A stretch of DNA of 52,440 bases from Gammaproteobacteria bacterium (GTDB taxonomy: Bacteria > Pseudomonadota > Gammaproteobacteria > S012-40). Each line of letters begins with the position of its first letter. The stretch's first letter is position 1. The notes under the pieces are model-generated. The model did no database searches, was not told where the DNA came from, and was given only the letters and a program-made list of their open reading frames with translations. Both the position numbers and the translations under genes were made by a program. The stretch is from contig WFPC01000048.1 in NCBI GenBank assembly GCA_015487785.1, positions 1-52,440 of the forward strand. Reading direction: 5' to 3'. Below, one piece after another: positions 8,387 through 15,917 of this stretch.

Positions 8387-9334
8387 GTGCCATTTTCTCT
8401 CAATGCACATATTCAAACGCTCTGGGCCCAGACGGGAAAGCCACCCTTGCCAGAGATCGAAAAGCATATGCTGAGTTTGCCTGATGGGCGTGTCATCGCC
8501 GTCTACGCCACGGCCCAGGCTCATGCCAAACAGGCCACCCTGGTATTGCCCGGTCTCGGCGGCGGCTATCGCTCAGCCTACAGCCGGAGGATCATTGCGG
8601 CGCTTGTCCGAGGGAGACATCGGGTATTTTTCGCCCAGTTCCAGTTCCTCGATCACCCCGCACACAGCCAAAGCCGCATCGGCACCCATGCCGGCGATAC
8701 GAAAGCCCTGGATTATATAATAAATTGGCTGGGCAGACAGAACGAATGGCCTGCCTTGAATGTGGTCGGCTATTCGCTTGGCGGCGCCACTCTGCTCAAC
8801 TGGCTGGCGAAACAGGGCACGGCAGCGCCTGTTCAGTCTGCGGTGGCGGTATCGGTGCCCTTCGATCTAGCACTGGCAGAGGCCCGTTTGAGACAGGGTT
8901 TCAGCCGGGTTTACCTGGCCTATTTGCTACGCTGCCAGAAACGCCAGGTGGTACATGCCTGGAAGGCCTGTGCCGATGCCTCGCTACGCCGGCAGATAAT
9001 GAGGGCGGGAAATTTTGCGCTTTTCGATGACTTGGTAACCGCGCCCATGTATGGTTTCGCCAGCGCACAGGCGTATTACGCCCGTTGCAGCCCCCGCCAG
9101 GCGCTGGGTCACATCCAGGTGCCCACCCTGTTGATCCATGCCACGGACGACCCTTTCATGACACCGGAGGCCATTCCCCGCCAACAGGAACTCTCGCCAC
9201 AGGTGCGCTTGGCTTTACGCCGCCATGGTGGTCACGTGGGCTTTGTCGATGGCCTGCCATGGCGGCCTCGTTACTGGCTGGAAGACTGTATTCCTGCCTT
9301 CTTGGAGCGACAAACAAAGGCCCTGGAAGCCTGA
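8387..9334 (+). CDS. YheT-family alpha/beta hydrolase, N-terminus apparently short
   Basis: A 315-residue hydrolase of the YheT/EMB8 branch. NAHIQTLW at residues 6-13 is the family's N-terminal signature, VVGYSLGGATLLNWL carries nucleophile Ser130, LLIHATDDPFM carries the acid Asp, and RHGGHVGFVDG carries the catalytic His. The only start that fits is the GTG at 8387, because an in-frame TAG sits at 8381. E. coli YheT has roughly 20 further residues before the equivalent HLQT motif, so this copy may have lost its first codons at the junction with the polysaccharide locus. It is transcribed away from that locus and converges on mucD. The physiological substrate of the family is unknown. Confidence 0.88.
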   Translation: MPFSLNAHIQTLWAQTGKPPLPEIEKHMLSLPDGRVIAVYATAQAHAKQATLVLPGLGGGYRSAYSRRIIAALVRGRHRVFFAQFQFLDHPAHSQSRIGTHAGDTKALDYIINWLGRQNEWPALNVVGYSLGGATLLNWLAKQGTAAPVQSAVAVSVPFDLALAEARLRQGFSRVYLAYLLRCQKRQVVHAWKACADASLRRQIMRAGNFALFDDLVTAPMYGFASAQAYYARCSPRQALGHIQVPTLLIHATDDPFMTPEAIPRQQELSPQVRLALRRHGGHVGFVDGLPWRPRYWLEDCIPAFLERQTKALEA

Positions 9335-9407
9335 CTATATCACCAGCCAGCGAAATTCGCTGCCGTTGTGCGTCTTTGCAACGCATTGCGAGGTTGCCGG
9401 CGCAGGG

Positions 9408-10838
9408 CTAGTCTTCCTCCAGACGCAACGCCAGGAAGATGGGACTGCCGCGGCGGTTGACCAGCAGCGAGACCGATTTGTCTTCGGGCAGTTCATCCAC
9501 CAGTTGCTTGAACTGTTCCAGGCTTGTCACTTTCTCATTGTTGAGCATGAGGATCACGTCGCCCTTGCGCACCCCAGCAGTGAGCGCCGGCCCCTCCTTG
9601 ATTTCCTTCACCAGGACGCCACCTTCGTCCAGCTCCAGGCGATCGCGCTGTTGCGCACTGAGTTCACCCACCACGATGTTCAGGCGGTTGCTCTTGAAGG
9701 TGTTCTTGCCCGCACGACTCAGGCGCACGTCGTCTTCATCGGGCAGTTTGCCGATCTTGACCTGGATACGCTTGTGTTCACCATCGCGCAACACGTCCAC
9801 CGGCAGGCGCTTGTCGATGGGCGCAATACCCACCATGGGGGGCAGGTCGGAAGAATGATCGATGGGGTTGCCATTGAATTTCAAGATGATGTCACCCACC
9901 TGGATACCAGCGGCCTCGGCCGGGCTGTCGGGCAATACCCGCGCCACCAACGCGCCCTGCGGCTTGTCCATACCGAAGGATTCGGCCAATTCACGGGTCA
10001 CGTCCTGGATCAGCACGCCCAGCCAGCCTCGGCTGACATGGCCTTTGGACTTGATCTGCTCCACCACGTTCATCGCCACGTCGATGGGAATGGCAAAGGA
10101 AACCCCCATGTAGCCCCCGGTACGGCTGTAGATTTGCGAGTTGATGCCAACCACCTCGCCCTTGAGATTGAACAGCGGGCCACCGGAGTTGCCGGGGTTG
10201 ATGGCCACGTCCGTCTGGATGAAGGGGACATAGTTCTCCCGTGGCAGGCTACGTTTTTTGGCGCTGACGATGCCGGCGGTGGCCGAGTAGTCGAACCCAA
10301 ACGGTGAACCGATGGCCAGCACCCATTCGCCCACCTTGAGATCACGGGAGCTGCCCAGCTTAACCACCGGCAGGTCGTCGGCGTCGATCTTGAGCAGGGC
10401 CAGGTCGCTGCGCTCGTCGGTACCCACCAGCTCGGCATCGAGTTCGCGCCGGTCGCTCAGACGCACGATGATCTTGTCGGCATCCTCCACCACGTGATTG
10501 TTGGTGAGGATATAACCATCCTCGGAAATGATGAAACCGGACCCCAAGGAGTGTGCCTGACGCTCCCGGGGCGCGCTGTCGCCCTCTTCGCCAAAGAAGT
10601 GTTTGAACCATTCCTCGAAGGGGCCGCCACGGGGAAAATCCGGCATGTTGCGGAAACGGTGTTGGGGCTTTTTCTTCTGGATGGTGCTGATGTTGACCAC
10701 TGCCGGGCCATTCTTTTCCACCAGCTTGGTGAAATCCGGCAAACTCCTGGCCAGTACCGGCGGAACCAGGGCCAGCAAGACCAGGCCGAGAAAGGCCAGA
10801 CGATAGCACTTCGGGGTCATCAAAAGCTTCATGGACAC
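9408..10838 (-). CDS. mucD: periplasmic serine endoprotease DegP/MucD-like
   Basis: A 476-residue Do-family protease. Residues 1-30 form a signal peptide ending VLA. The catalytic triad is visible as TNNHVV (His115), RSDLALLK (Asp145) and NPGNSGGPL (Ser218). Two PDZ domains follow, at roughly residues 275-370 and 385-470, the usual DegP/DegQ/MucD layout. It degrades or refolds misfolded envelope proteins in the periplasm. It is the last gene of the rpoE-rseA-rseC-mucD block, as in Pseudomonas algU operons, hence the symbol, and 60 bases separate it from rseC. It converges on the yheT-like gene with 73 bases between them and no clear U-rich terminator. Confidence 0.93.
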   Translation of the reverse strand: MSMKLLMTPKCYRLAFLGLVLLALVPPVLARSLPDFTKLVEKNGPAVVNISTIQKKKPQHRFRNMPDFPRGGPFEEWFKHFFGEEGDSAPRERQAHSLGSGFIISEDGYILTNNHVVEDADKIIVRLSDRRELDAELVGTDERSDLALLKIDADDLPVVKLGSSRDLKVGEWVLAIGSPFGFDYSATAGIVSAKKRSLPRENYVPFIQTDVAINPGNSGGPLFNLKGEVVGINSQIYSRTGGYMGVSFAIPIDVAMNVVEQIKSKGHVSRGWLGVLIQDVTRELAESFGMDKPQGALVARVLPDSPAEAAGIQVGDIILKFNGNPIDHSSDLPPMVGIAPIDKRLPVDVLRDGEHKRIQVKIGKLPDEDDVRLSRAGKNTFKSNRLNIVVGELSAQQRDRLELDEGGVLVKEIKEGPALTAGVRKGDVILMLNNEKVTSLEQFKQLVDELPEDKSVSLLVNRRGSPIFLALRLEED

Positions 10839-10898
10839 TCCAGATCAGGTCATCGGAATCGAGAACGGAAAAAACGGCGCCTCAACACGAGCCGTCGC

Positions 10899-11381
10899 TC
10901 ATGCATTACTGGCCAGGGACTGCCTCAGGCCACGGTTTATTCGGCGCAGAACCACCGGTTGATAATGCCGGCTACGATGCCAACCGGCGGTGAAACGGCG
11001 CAACAGGAGAAAACCGCCTGCCAGACCCGCCAGGCTGAACAGGATTTGCCAGCCATCGCTGTATTCGGCGTCCATGCCCTGAAAAATGGCAAACCCCAGG
11101 CCCGCACCGAGGAACATGACCAACAACGGGAAGGCATACAAGGCCAACGAACCCCGCACCAGAGCCGTTTCCTCTATGCCTATGACCACCACGTCACCCG
11201 GTTTCAAGGCATGCCGGTTGAGCACCCGCAGGCGCGAACGCTTGGCTCCCAGCACCTTGGCTAACACCGAGGTACCGCAACCCTTGTTGAGATTACAGGC
11301 CGCACAGGCGGGTTTGCGCTGGGTTTCCACCCAGGCGTAGCCGCCTTCCACGGCGGATACCACGGCGGTTTCTTCGATCAT
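10899..11381 (-). CDS. rseC: RseC/MucC family inner-membrane protein
   Basis: A 160-residue protein from the ATG at 11381, starting MIEETAVVSAVEGGYAWVET as RseC proteins do. It has the cysteine cluster CAACNLNKGCG (roughly residues 27-37), which in this family may bind metal or a redox centre. Two transmembrane helices follow: ALYAFPLLVMFLGAGLGFAI and a second at WQILFSLAGLAGGFLLL. In the RseC/RsxC context it modulates sigma-E activity and SoxR reduction. It begins 16 bases after rseA, so rseB/mucB, normally between them, is absent. A longer start at 11441 would overlap rseA and add an unlikely leader. Confidence 0.88.
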   Translation of the reverse strand: MIEETAVVSAVEGGYAWVETQRKPACAACNLNKGCGTSVLAKVLGAKRSRLRVLNRHALKPGDVVVIGIEETALVRGSLALYAFPLLVMFLGAGLGFAIFQGMDAEYSDGWQILFSLAGLAGGFLLLRRFTAGWHRSRHYQPVVLRRINRGLRQSLASNA

Positions 11382-11397
11382 GGGTGGCAGCGGCCCG

Positions 11398-12129
11398 TCA
11401 CTGGGCTTCTTGCTGTTCGCCGAAGCGAACCACCTGGGCATGGGGCCTCAGGCCAGGAATCGGGGAGAAATCCTTAGTGTCAGGACTATAGGGGCTGGCC
11501 TGGGGCGGGGCGAACATGTCCAGCCGCTTCCATTGTTCATCGTCGTTCAGGTCGAGCGACAACACCGGGGATGATTGCGGCAGGGTCAGGCTGGGCAATT
11601 CAGCCCCGGCCACCACCTGGGGCTCTGCCGGTTCGCTGGCCGGCGTCTGGGCCACACGGGTCTGGATCGCCTCTTGCTCTTGCACGGCCGCGCTACTGGC
11701 CACGCTGGGCACAGGCATCACACTGTCGTCGTCGACATTGAGCAACTGGGTGGCCACCACCGCGGCCACGGCCACCGAGGCCGCCACGCTCAGACCGATG
11801 GCCGGGCGTGCCCAGAAACGGGGTCTGGGGTTGTCGATGGCGGCGATACTGGCGGAATCCTGCGAGGGGCTGTCGGCTACCGACGGACGATTTGCTTGTG
11901 GACTGAGTATGAGGGGTTCGGCTTCGAGGGCTGCGTGTACGCGTTGAAAGAGGTCGTGATTGAGTGTGTCGGGCAGCTGTTTCTTCAGGGTATCACCGAT
12001 GAGATGGTAGCGGTGCCAACGCTGGCGATGCTCGTCTTGCCGCAGGACGTCCCGCAAGGCTTCGTAATCTGCCGCATCCAGCTCGCCGTCGACCAAAGCC
12101 GAGATTTCTTGTTTTGTTTTATCCGTCAT
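11398..12129 (-). CDS. rseA: anti-sigma-E factor RseA/MucA
   Basis: A 243-residue bitopic membrane protein. Residues 1-70 form the cytoplasmic sigma-binding domain: KQEISALVDGELDAADYEAL followed by RWHRYHLIGDTLKKQLPD, the RseA_N signature. A single transmembrane helix spans about 108-130 (PAIGLSVAASVAVAAVVATQ). A proline- and alanine-rich periplasmic tail runs from 131 to 243. It sequesters RpoE until it is cut by DegS and RseP. It is placed directly after rpoE (37-base gap) and before rseC. The periplasmic part normally docks RseB, which is missing here, so the tail may be read differently. Confidence 0.92.
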   Translation of the reverse strand: MTDKTKQEISALVDGELDAADYEALRDVLRQDEHRQRWHRYHLIGDTLKKQLPDTLNHDLFQRVHAALEAEPLILSPQANRPSVADSPSQDSASIAAIDNPRPRFWARPAIGLSVAASVAVAAVVATQLLNVDDDSVMPVPSVASSAAVQEQEAIQTRVAQTPASEPAEPQVVAGAELPSLTLPQSSPVLSLDLNDDEQWKRLDMFAPPQASPYSPDTKDFSPIPGLRPHAQVVRFGEQQEAQ

Positions 12130-12166
12130 AGTCAGTCACCTTTTGCTCGCATTCCACACTCTAAGC

Positions 12167-12742
12167 CTAATCCACCAGCGGCGCGATCTTCTTTTCTATT
12201 GCTTCCCGGGCACGGAAGATCCTCGATCGCACCGTGCCTACGGGACAGTTCATGACCTGCGCGATTTCCTCGTAACTGAGGCCCTCCACTTCGCGCAGGG
12301 TGATCGCGGTACGCAAATCCTCGGGCAACTGGTCGACAGCCTTGTTGACGGCCGCCTCGATTTCGTCCTTGAGCACCATGCGCTCGGGAGTTGCAATCTC
12401 CCGCAGCCGGCTGGCGCTCTCGAGCTGCTCGACCTGTTCGGCGTCGACATCGCTCTCCGGCGGCCGTCGCCCCTGGGCCACCAGGAAATTCTTCGCCGTG
12501 TTGACCGCGATGCGGTACAACCAGGTATAGAAAGCGCTATCACCCCGAAACCGGGGCAGGGCCCGGTAGGCCTTGATGAACGCCTCCTGGGCCACATCGA
12601 GCACTTCGTCCGGGTCCTTGATGTAGCGCGAGATCAGCTTGACCAATTTGTGCTGGTACTTCAGCACCAGCAGATCGTAGGCCTGCTTGTCTCCCTGCTG
12701 GACCCGCCGCACCAGCTCCAGGTCGACGTTATTGTCCGCCAT
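12167..12742 (-). CDS. rpoE: RNA polymerase sigma-E factor (RpoE/AlgU)
   Basis: A 191-residue group 4 (ECF) sigma factor. The ATG at 12742 is chosen because MADNNVDLELVRRVQQGDKQ matches the AlgU/RpoE N-terminus and a GGGGAG Shine-Dalgarno lies 9 bases before it; an in-frame upstream start is weaker. Region 2 contains FDLLV-like YDLLVLKYQHKLVKLI and DVAQEAFIKAYRALPRFRGD. Region 4 contains RTAITLREVEGLSYEEIAQV and CPVGTVRSRIFRAREAI. It directs transcription of envelope-stress genes and usually its own operon. A sequence resembling a sigma-E promoter is present at 12789-12815. It is divergent from nadB, as in Pseudomonas and E. coli. Confidence 0.95.
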   Translation of the reverse strand: MADNNVDLELVRRVQQGDKQAYDLLVLKYQHKLVKLISRYIKDPDEVLDVAQEAFIKAYRALPRFRGDSAFYTWLYRIAVNTAKNFLVAQGRRPPESDVDAEQVEQLESASRLREIATPERMVLKDEIEAAVNKAVDQLPEDLRTAITLREVEGLSYEEIAQVMNCPVGTVRSRIFRAREAIEKKIAPLVD

Positions 12743-12788
12743 CGGGATCCGCTCCCCACACCTGGCGGCACGCTCTCTTGCCAACTGA

Positions 12789-12815
12789 ATAGACAACTTG
12801 CATCTAATATAGTTC
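12789..12815 (-). promoter_or_regulatory. candidate sigma-E promoter of rpoE
   Basis: Read on the minus strand this is GAACTA, a 16-base spacer, then TCTAT. The RpoE/AlgU consensus is GAACTT, 16-17 bases, TCTGA or TCNAA, so both boxes match except at the last base or two. It would start transcription about 40 bases upstream of the rpoE ATG. Autoregulation of this operon is known in related bacteria. The call is by eye. Confidence 0.5.
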
Positions 12816-12828
12816 TTGAATTTGTTTT

Positions 12829-12841
12829 ATGATGACATCAT
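12829..12841. repeat. 13-bp palindrome between rpoE and nadB
   Basis: The sequence ATGATG-A-CATCAT is a perfect odd palindrome in the 208-base rpoE-nadB divergent region, about 110 bases before the nadB ATG and just upstream of the candidate rpoE promoter. Its size and symmetry suit an operator for a dimeric regulator, but palindromes of this length also arise by chance. No regulator is identified. Confidence 0.3.
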
Positions 12842-12950
12842 TTCGCAGGCAAACGGCCGTCCAGCAAATCCCCCGACCACCTCTATGCGGTTCCCGAAGT
12901 AAAATAACATCGTGAAATTAAACCGAATTTAACCAGAACACAAGGGCAGA

Positions 12951-14591
12951 ATGAAAAACCAGTATCAATACGACCTGCTGGTGATCGGCGCCGGGGCGGC
13001 GGGTCTGAGCCTGGCCCTGCGTCTGGCGCAGCGCTTCCGCATCGCCGTGCTGGCCAAGGGAGCACTGCAGGAAAGCTCCACCTTGTATGCCCAGGGCGGC
13101 ATCTCGGCGGTTATCGACAAGGAGGACTCGCTGGAATCCCATATTGCCGACACCATGAAAGCCGGCGCCGGGCTGTGTGACGAAACGGTGGTACGCTACA
13201 CCGTGGAACATGCCCGGGAGGCGATAAACTGGCTGGTGGATCAAGGTGTTGAGTTCACTCCCGGGGAACGGAACCAGGGCTTTCACCTCACCCGCGAGGG
13301 CGGCCACAGCCACCGGCGCGTGCTGCATGCCGCCGATTCCACCGGCCTGGCTATCGAGACCAGCCTGTCGGAACAAGCCCGGCGACATACCAATATCGAC
13401 TTGTTCGAATACCACAATGTGATCGATCTCATCACCGACGATGCCAAGACCCGCTGCCTGGGTGCCTATGTGCTGGACACCCGCCAGCAAAAGGTCGGGG
13501 TGTTTCGTGCCCGCAGCGTGGTACTGGCCACCGGTGGCGCCAGCAAGGTCTACCTGTACACCAGCAACCCGGACGTGTCCACCGGCGACGGCATCGCCAT
13601 TGCCTGGCGGGCCGGCTGCCGGGTGGCCAACATGGCCTTCATCCAGTTCCATCCCACCTGCCTCTACCATCCTAAAGCGAAATCCTTTCTGATCTCCGAG
13701 GCGGTGCGCGGCGAGGGTGGCAAGCTACTGCTGCCCGATGGCACCCCTTTTATGCACAAATTCGACCCACGAGGCGAGCTGGCCCCACGCGACATCGTCG
13801 CCCGCGCCATCGACCACGAGATGAAACGGGTGGGCGCCGACTATGTATTGCTCGACATCAGTTACAAGCCGGCAGCATTCATCAAGAGCCATTTCCCTAC
13901 CATCTACCAGAAATGCCTGGAGTTCGGTTTCGACATGACCCGCGAGCCCCTGCCGGTGGTGCCGGCCGCCCACTACACTTGCGGGGGAGTGGTGACAGAC
14001 CTGCGCGGACGCACCGATCTGCCGGGACTGTATGCCATCGGTGAGGTGGCTCATACCGGTCTGCACGGTGCCAACCGCATGGCCAGCAACTCCCTGCTGG
14101 AGTGCGTGGTGTTCGCCTTCTCGGCTGCCCGTGACCTGGCTGCGAACCTGGCCAGCATGCCCCTGCCCCCCGCCTTGCCGGAGTGGGACGAGAGCCGCGT
14201 CACCGATTCCGACGAAGAGGTGGTGGTCGCTCACAACTGGGACGAGCTACGACGTTTCATGTGGGACTACGTGGGCATCGTGCGCAGCAACAAGCGCCTG
14301 GAACGGGCCTTGCGCCGGGTCCTGCTGCTGGAGAGCGAAATCGCCGAATACTATGGCAATTTCCGCGTTACCAACGACTTGCTGGAATTGCGCAACCTGG
14401 TGCTGGTGGCCCGTTTGATCATTCTCTCGGCCCTGCTGCGCAAGGAGAGTCGCGGCCTGCACTATACCCTGGACTACCCCACCCGCGACGACAGTCAGCC
14501 GCCACAGAATACCGTTCTCGATCCCCGGCGGCCATCAGAGGAGGTCCGTCGCCTGATCGCCCACGCCCTCCAGCTTCAGACGCACCCGTAG
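12951..14591 (+). CDS. nadB: L-aspartate oxidase
   Basis: A 546-residue flavoprotein that oxidises L-aspartate to iminoaspartate, the first step of de novo NAD synthesis, before NadA. The FAD-binding motif [15 protein letters not shown] is at residues 9-23. [15 protein letters not shown] replaces the His-containing flavinylation site of succinate dehydrogenase, which separates NadB from Sdh[21 protein letters not shown] and [17 protein letters not shown] are family signatures. An AGGGCAG ribosome site precedes the ATG. The last 57 bases are shared with the oppositely oriented cptA gene, so the two 3' ends overlap within coding sequence. The neighbour rpoE is divergent, the usual gammaproteobacterial pairing. 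Confidence 0.96.
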   Translation: MKNQYQYDLLVIGAGAAGLSLALRLAQRFRIAVLAKGALQESSTLYAQGGISAVIDKEDSLESHIADTMKAGAGLCDETVVRYTVEHAREAINWLVDQGVEFTPGERNQGFHLTREGGHSHRRVLHAADSTGLAIETSLSEQARRHTNIDLFEYHNVIDLITDDAKTRCLGAYVLDTRQQKVGVFRARSVVLATGGASKVYLYTSNPDVSTGDGIAIAWRAGCRVANMAFIQFHPTCLYHPKAKSFLISEAVRGEGGKLLLPDGTPFMHKFDPRGELAPRDIVARAIDHEMKRVGADYVLLDISYKPAAFIKSHFPTIYQKCLEFGFDMTREPLPVVPAAHYTCGGVVTDLRGRTDLPGLYAIGEVAHTGLHGANRMASNSLLECVVFAFSAARDLAANLASMPLPPALPEWDESRVTDSDEEVVVAHNWDELRRFMWDYVGIVRSNKRLERALRRVLLLESEIAEYYGNFRVTNDLLELRNLVLVARLIILSALLRKESRGLHYTLDYPTRDDSQPPQNTVLDPRRPSEEVRRLIAHALQLQTHP

Positions 14592-15023
14592 ACGGCGCAG
14601 ATCTGCGGCGGACACCCGCCCCGGGATCAGCAACACGCTGCAAGGCCGCCCATCGGTCTGGCGAAAATTCAGCACCACCAGGTACGGATGCACGAAGGAA
14701 TCTCCCCGCAGACGAGCCTCGCGCTCGCTGCCATCGGCGCGCAACAGCCGCCAGATGCCGTCGCCCTCCCACACCAGCTCGCGGATCGCCGCCGGCGCGC
14801 TGAGCCAGACATGACGACGCAACACGCTGGCATAAAGGCCCAGCGCCAACAGACTCGCGATCATCCCTGGGAGCCAGGGAGGCTCGACCAGCCACAGGCT
14901 CAGCAGGCCACCGCCCAGCAAGAAACTGTAGAGGACGAACAACGAGGGTGAAGGCTCAAGCCTGAGCCGCAGCGGCGCGGCGTATCTTTGCGATGACACG
15001 GGCAGCGTCCTGATCCGGGGCAT
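14535..15023 (-). CDS. cptA: CptA/YgfX-family inner-membrane protein
   Basis: A 162-residue protein with two adjacent transmembrane helices near residues 28-46 and 48-66 ([20 protein letters not shown], then [17 protein letters not shown]). A soluble beta-rich domain of the YgfX type follows ([18 protein letters not shown] ... [19 protein letters not shown]). In E. coli, YgfX is encoded beside SdhE and has been described as an inhibitor of cytoskeletal proteins; other work questions a toxin role. The ATG at 15023 overlaps sdhE by 68 bases. A GTG at 15002 would shorten the overlap to 47 bases and removes a dispensable leader. The 3' end overlaps nadB by 57 bases in the opposite direction. Confidence 0.8.
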   Translation of the reverse strand: MPRIRTLPVSSQRYAAPLRLRLEPSPSLFVLYSFLLGGGLLSLWLVEPPWLPGMIASLLALGLYASVLRRHVWLSAPAAIRELVWEGDGIWRLLRADGSEREARLRGDSFVHPYLVVLNFRQTDGRPCSVLLIPGRVSAADLRRLRVRLKLEGVGDQATDLL

Positions 15024-15213
15024 CCCGCTGCCCCAGGCAGAGTTCGTAGAGCTGCTGGTCGGGGTAATCCAGCAGCCGCTGGAAGATTCGCTGTTCGGCG
15101 GGGCTCAAGACATCGTAGCCGTTTTCGGCAAAGCCGCCCAGCAACAGGTCCAGTTCCAGCATGCCGCGACGGCAGGCCCAGCGCAAACGTCCCGGTGACA
15201 GCCGCTCGTCCAT
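14956..15213 (-). CDS. sdhE: FAD assembly factor SdhE
   Basis: An 85-residue soluble protein from the ATG at 15213, two bases after the sdhB stop codon. The start reads MDERLSPGRLRWACRRGMLE and carries the family's RGxxE motif at residues 16-20 (Arg-Gly-Met-Leu-Glu), which contacts the flavoprotein. The rest is the five-helix YgfY/Sdh5 fold, with LSPAEQRIFQRLLDYPDQQL. SdhE promotes covalent attachment of FAD to the histidine of SdhA. Its position as the fifth gene of sdhCDAB fits that role directly. An open frame extends upstream to 15318, but that part lies inside sdhB and is not protein-like. Confidence 0.93.
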   Translation of the reverse strand: MDERLSPGRLRWACRRGMLELDLLLGGFAENGYDVLSPAEQRIFQRLLDYPDQQLYELCLGQRDAPDQDAARVIAKIRRAAAAQA

Positions 15214-15215
15214 GG

Positions 15216-15914
15216 TCAGATGATGTGCTTGAGCATTTTTTTCTTGATCTTGCCGATGGCCTCGCTGGGGTTGAGATGCTTGGGGCAGACATCGGTACAG
15301 TTCATGATAGTGTGGCATCGATAGAGCCGGTAGGGACCATCCAGCTCATTGAGCCGCTCGGCGGTGCCCTGGTCGCGGCTGTCCTCCAGGAAACGAGCCG
15401 CCTGCAACAGCGCCGCCGGCCCCCGGAACTTGTCCGGATTCCACCAGAAGGACGGGCAGGAGGTGGAACAACAGGCACACAGGATACACTCGTAGAGCCC
15501 ATCGAGCCGGTCACGCTCTTGCGGACTCTGCAGGCGTTCGATCTCGGGCTCGGCATCATGGGTGATGAGATAGGGCTTGACCGAACGATACTGGTGATAG
15601 AATTGGCTGAGGTCCACGATCAGGTCTCGGATCACCGGCATGCCGGGCAGCGGCCGAATCTCTATGGACTCTCCCAGTTCGCCAACCGGGGTGATACAGG
15701 CCAGCCGGTTCTTGCCATTGATGTTCATGCCATCGGAACCGCACACGCCCTCACCACAGGAACGCCGGAAACTGAGGCTCTCGTCCTGCTCCGCCTTGAT
15801 GCGGGTGAGCAACTCCAGCACCATGGTTTCGCTGCTCACCTCATCGAGCCGATAGTCCTGCATGTACGGGGCCTGATCGGTTTCGGGATTGTAGCGATAA
15901 ATGGAAATTCGCAT
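15216..15914 (-). CDS. sdhB: succinate dehydrogenase iron-sulfur subunit
   Basis: A 232-residue subunit carrying three iron-sulfur clusters between FAD and quinone. The [2Fe-2S] site is SCGEGVCGSDGMNINGKNRLAC, with Cys53, Cys58 and Cys73 and an Asp at position 61, the same Cys-to-Asp substitution as in E. coli SdhB. CILCACCSTSCP gives the [4Fe-4S] cluster and CHTIMNCTDVCP the [3Fe-4S] cluster. It sits on the cytoplasmic face of the inner membrane, bound to SdhC/SdhD. It follows sdhA with a 3-base gap and precedes sdhE. Confidence 0.97.
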   Translation of the reverse strand: MRISIYRYNPETDQAPYMQDYRLDEVSSETMVLELLTRIKAEQDESLSFRRSCGEGVCGSDGMNINGKNRLACITPVGELGESIEIRPLPGMPVIRDLIVDLSQFYHQYRSVKPYLITHDAEPEIERLQSPQERDRLDGLYECILCACCSTSCPSFWWNPDKFRGPAALLQAARFLEDSRDQGTAERLNELDGPYRLYRCHTIMNCTDVCPKHLNPSEAIGKIKKKMLKHII

Positions 15915-15917
15915 GAC

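Noticed and set aside
8279-8524. An 81-codon minus-strand frame upstream of the aminotransferase
   Set aside because: Most of it is antisense to the yheT-family gene. The last 30 or so codons could be a gene remnant but match no family I recognise, so it is only used as support for a rearrangement point.
9348-9362. Short palindrome CAGCGAA-A-TTCGCTG between yheT and mucD
   Set aside because: Possible hairpin, but without a T run on either strand and with only a 1-base centre, so no terminator call is justified.
14535-15023. Calling cptA-sdhE a toxin-antitoxin pair
   Set aside because: The gene order and the RGxxE motif show that SdhE is the succinate dehydrogenase flavinylation factor; the toxin-antitoxin label is disputed and nothing in the sequence demands it.
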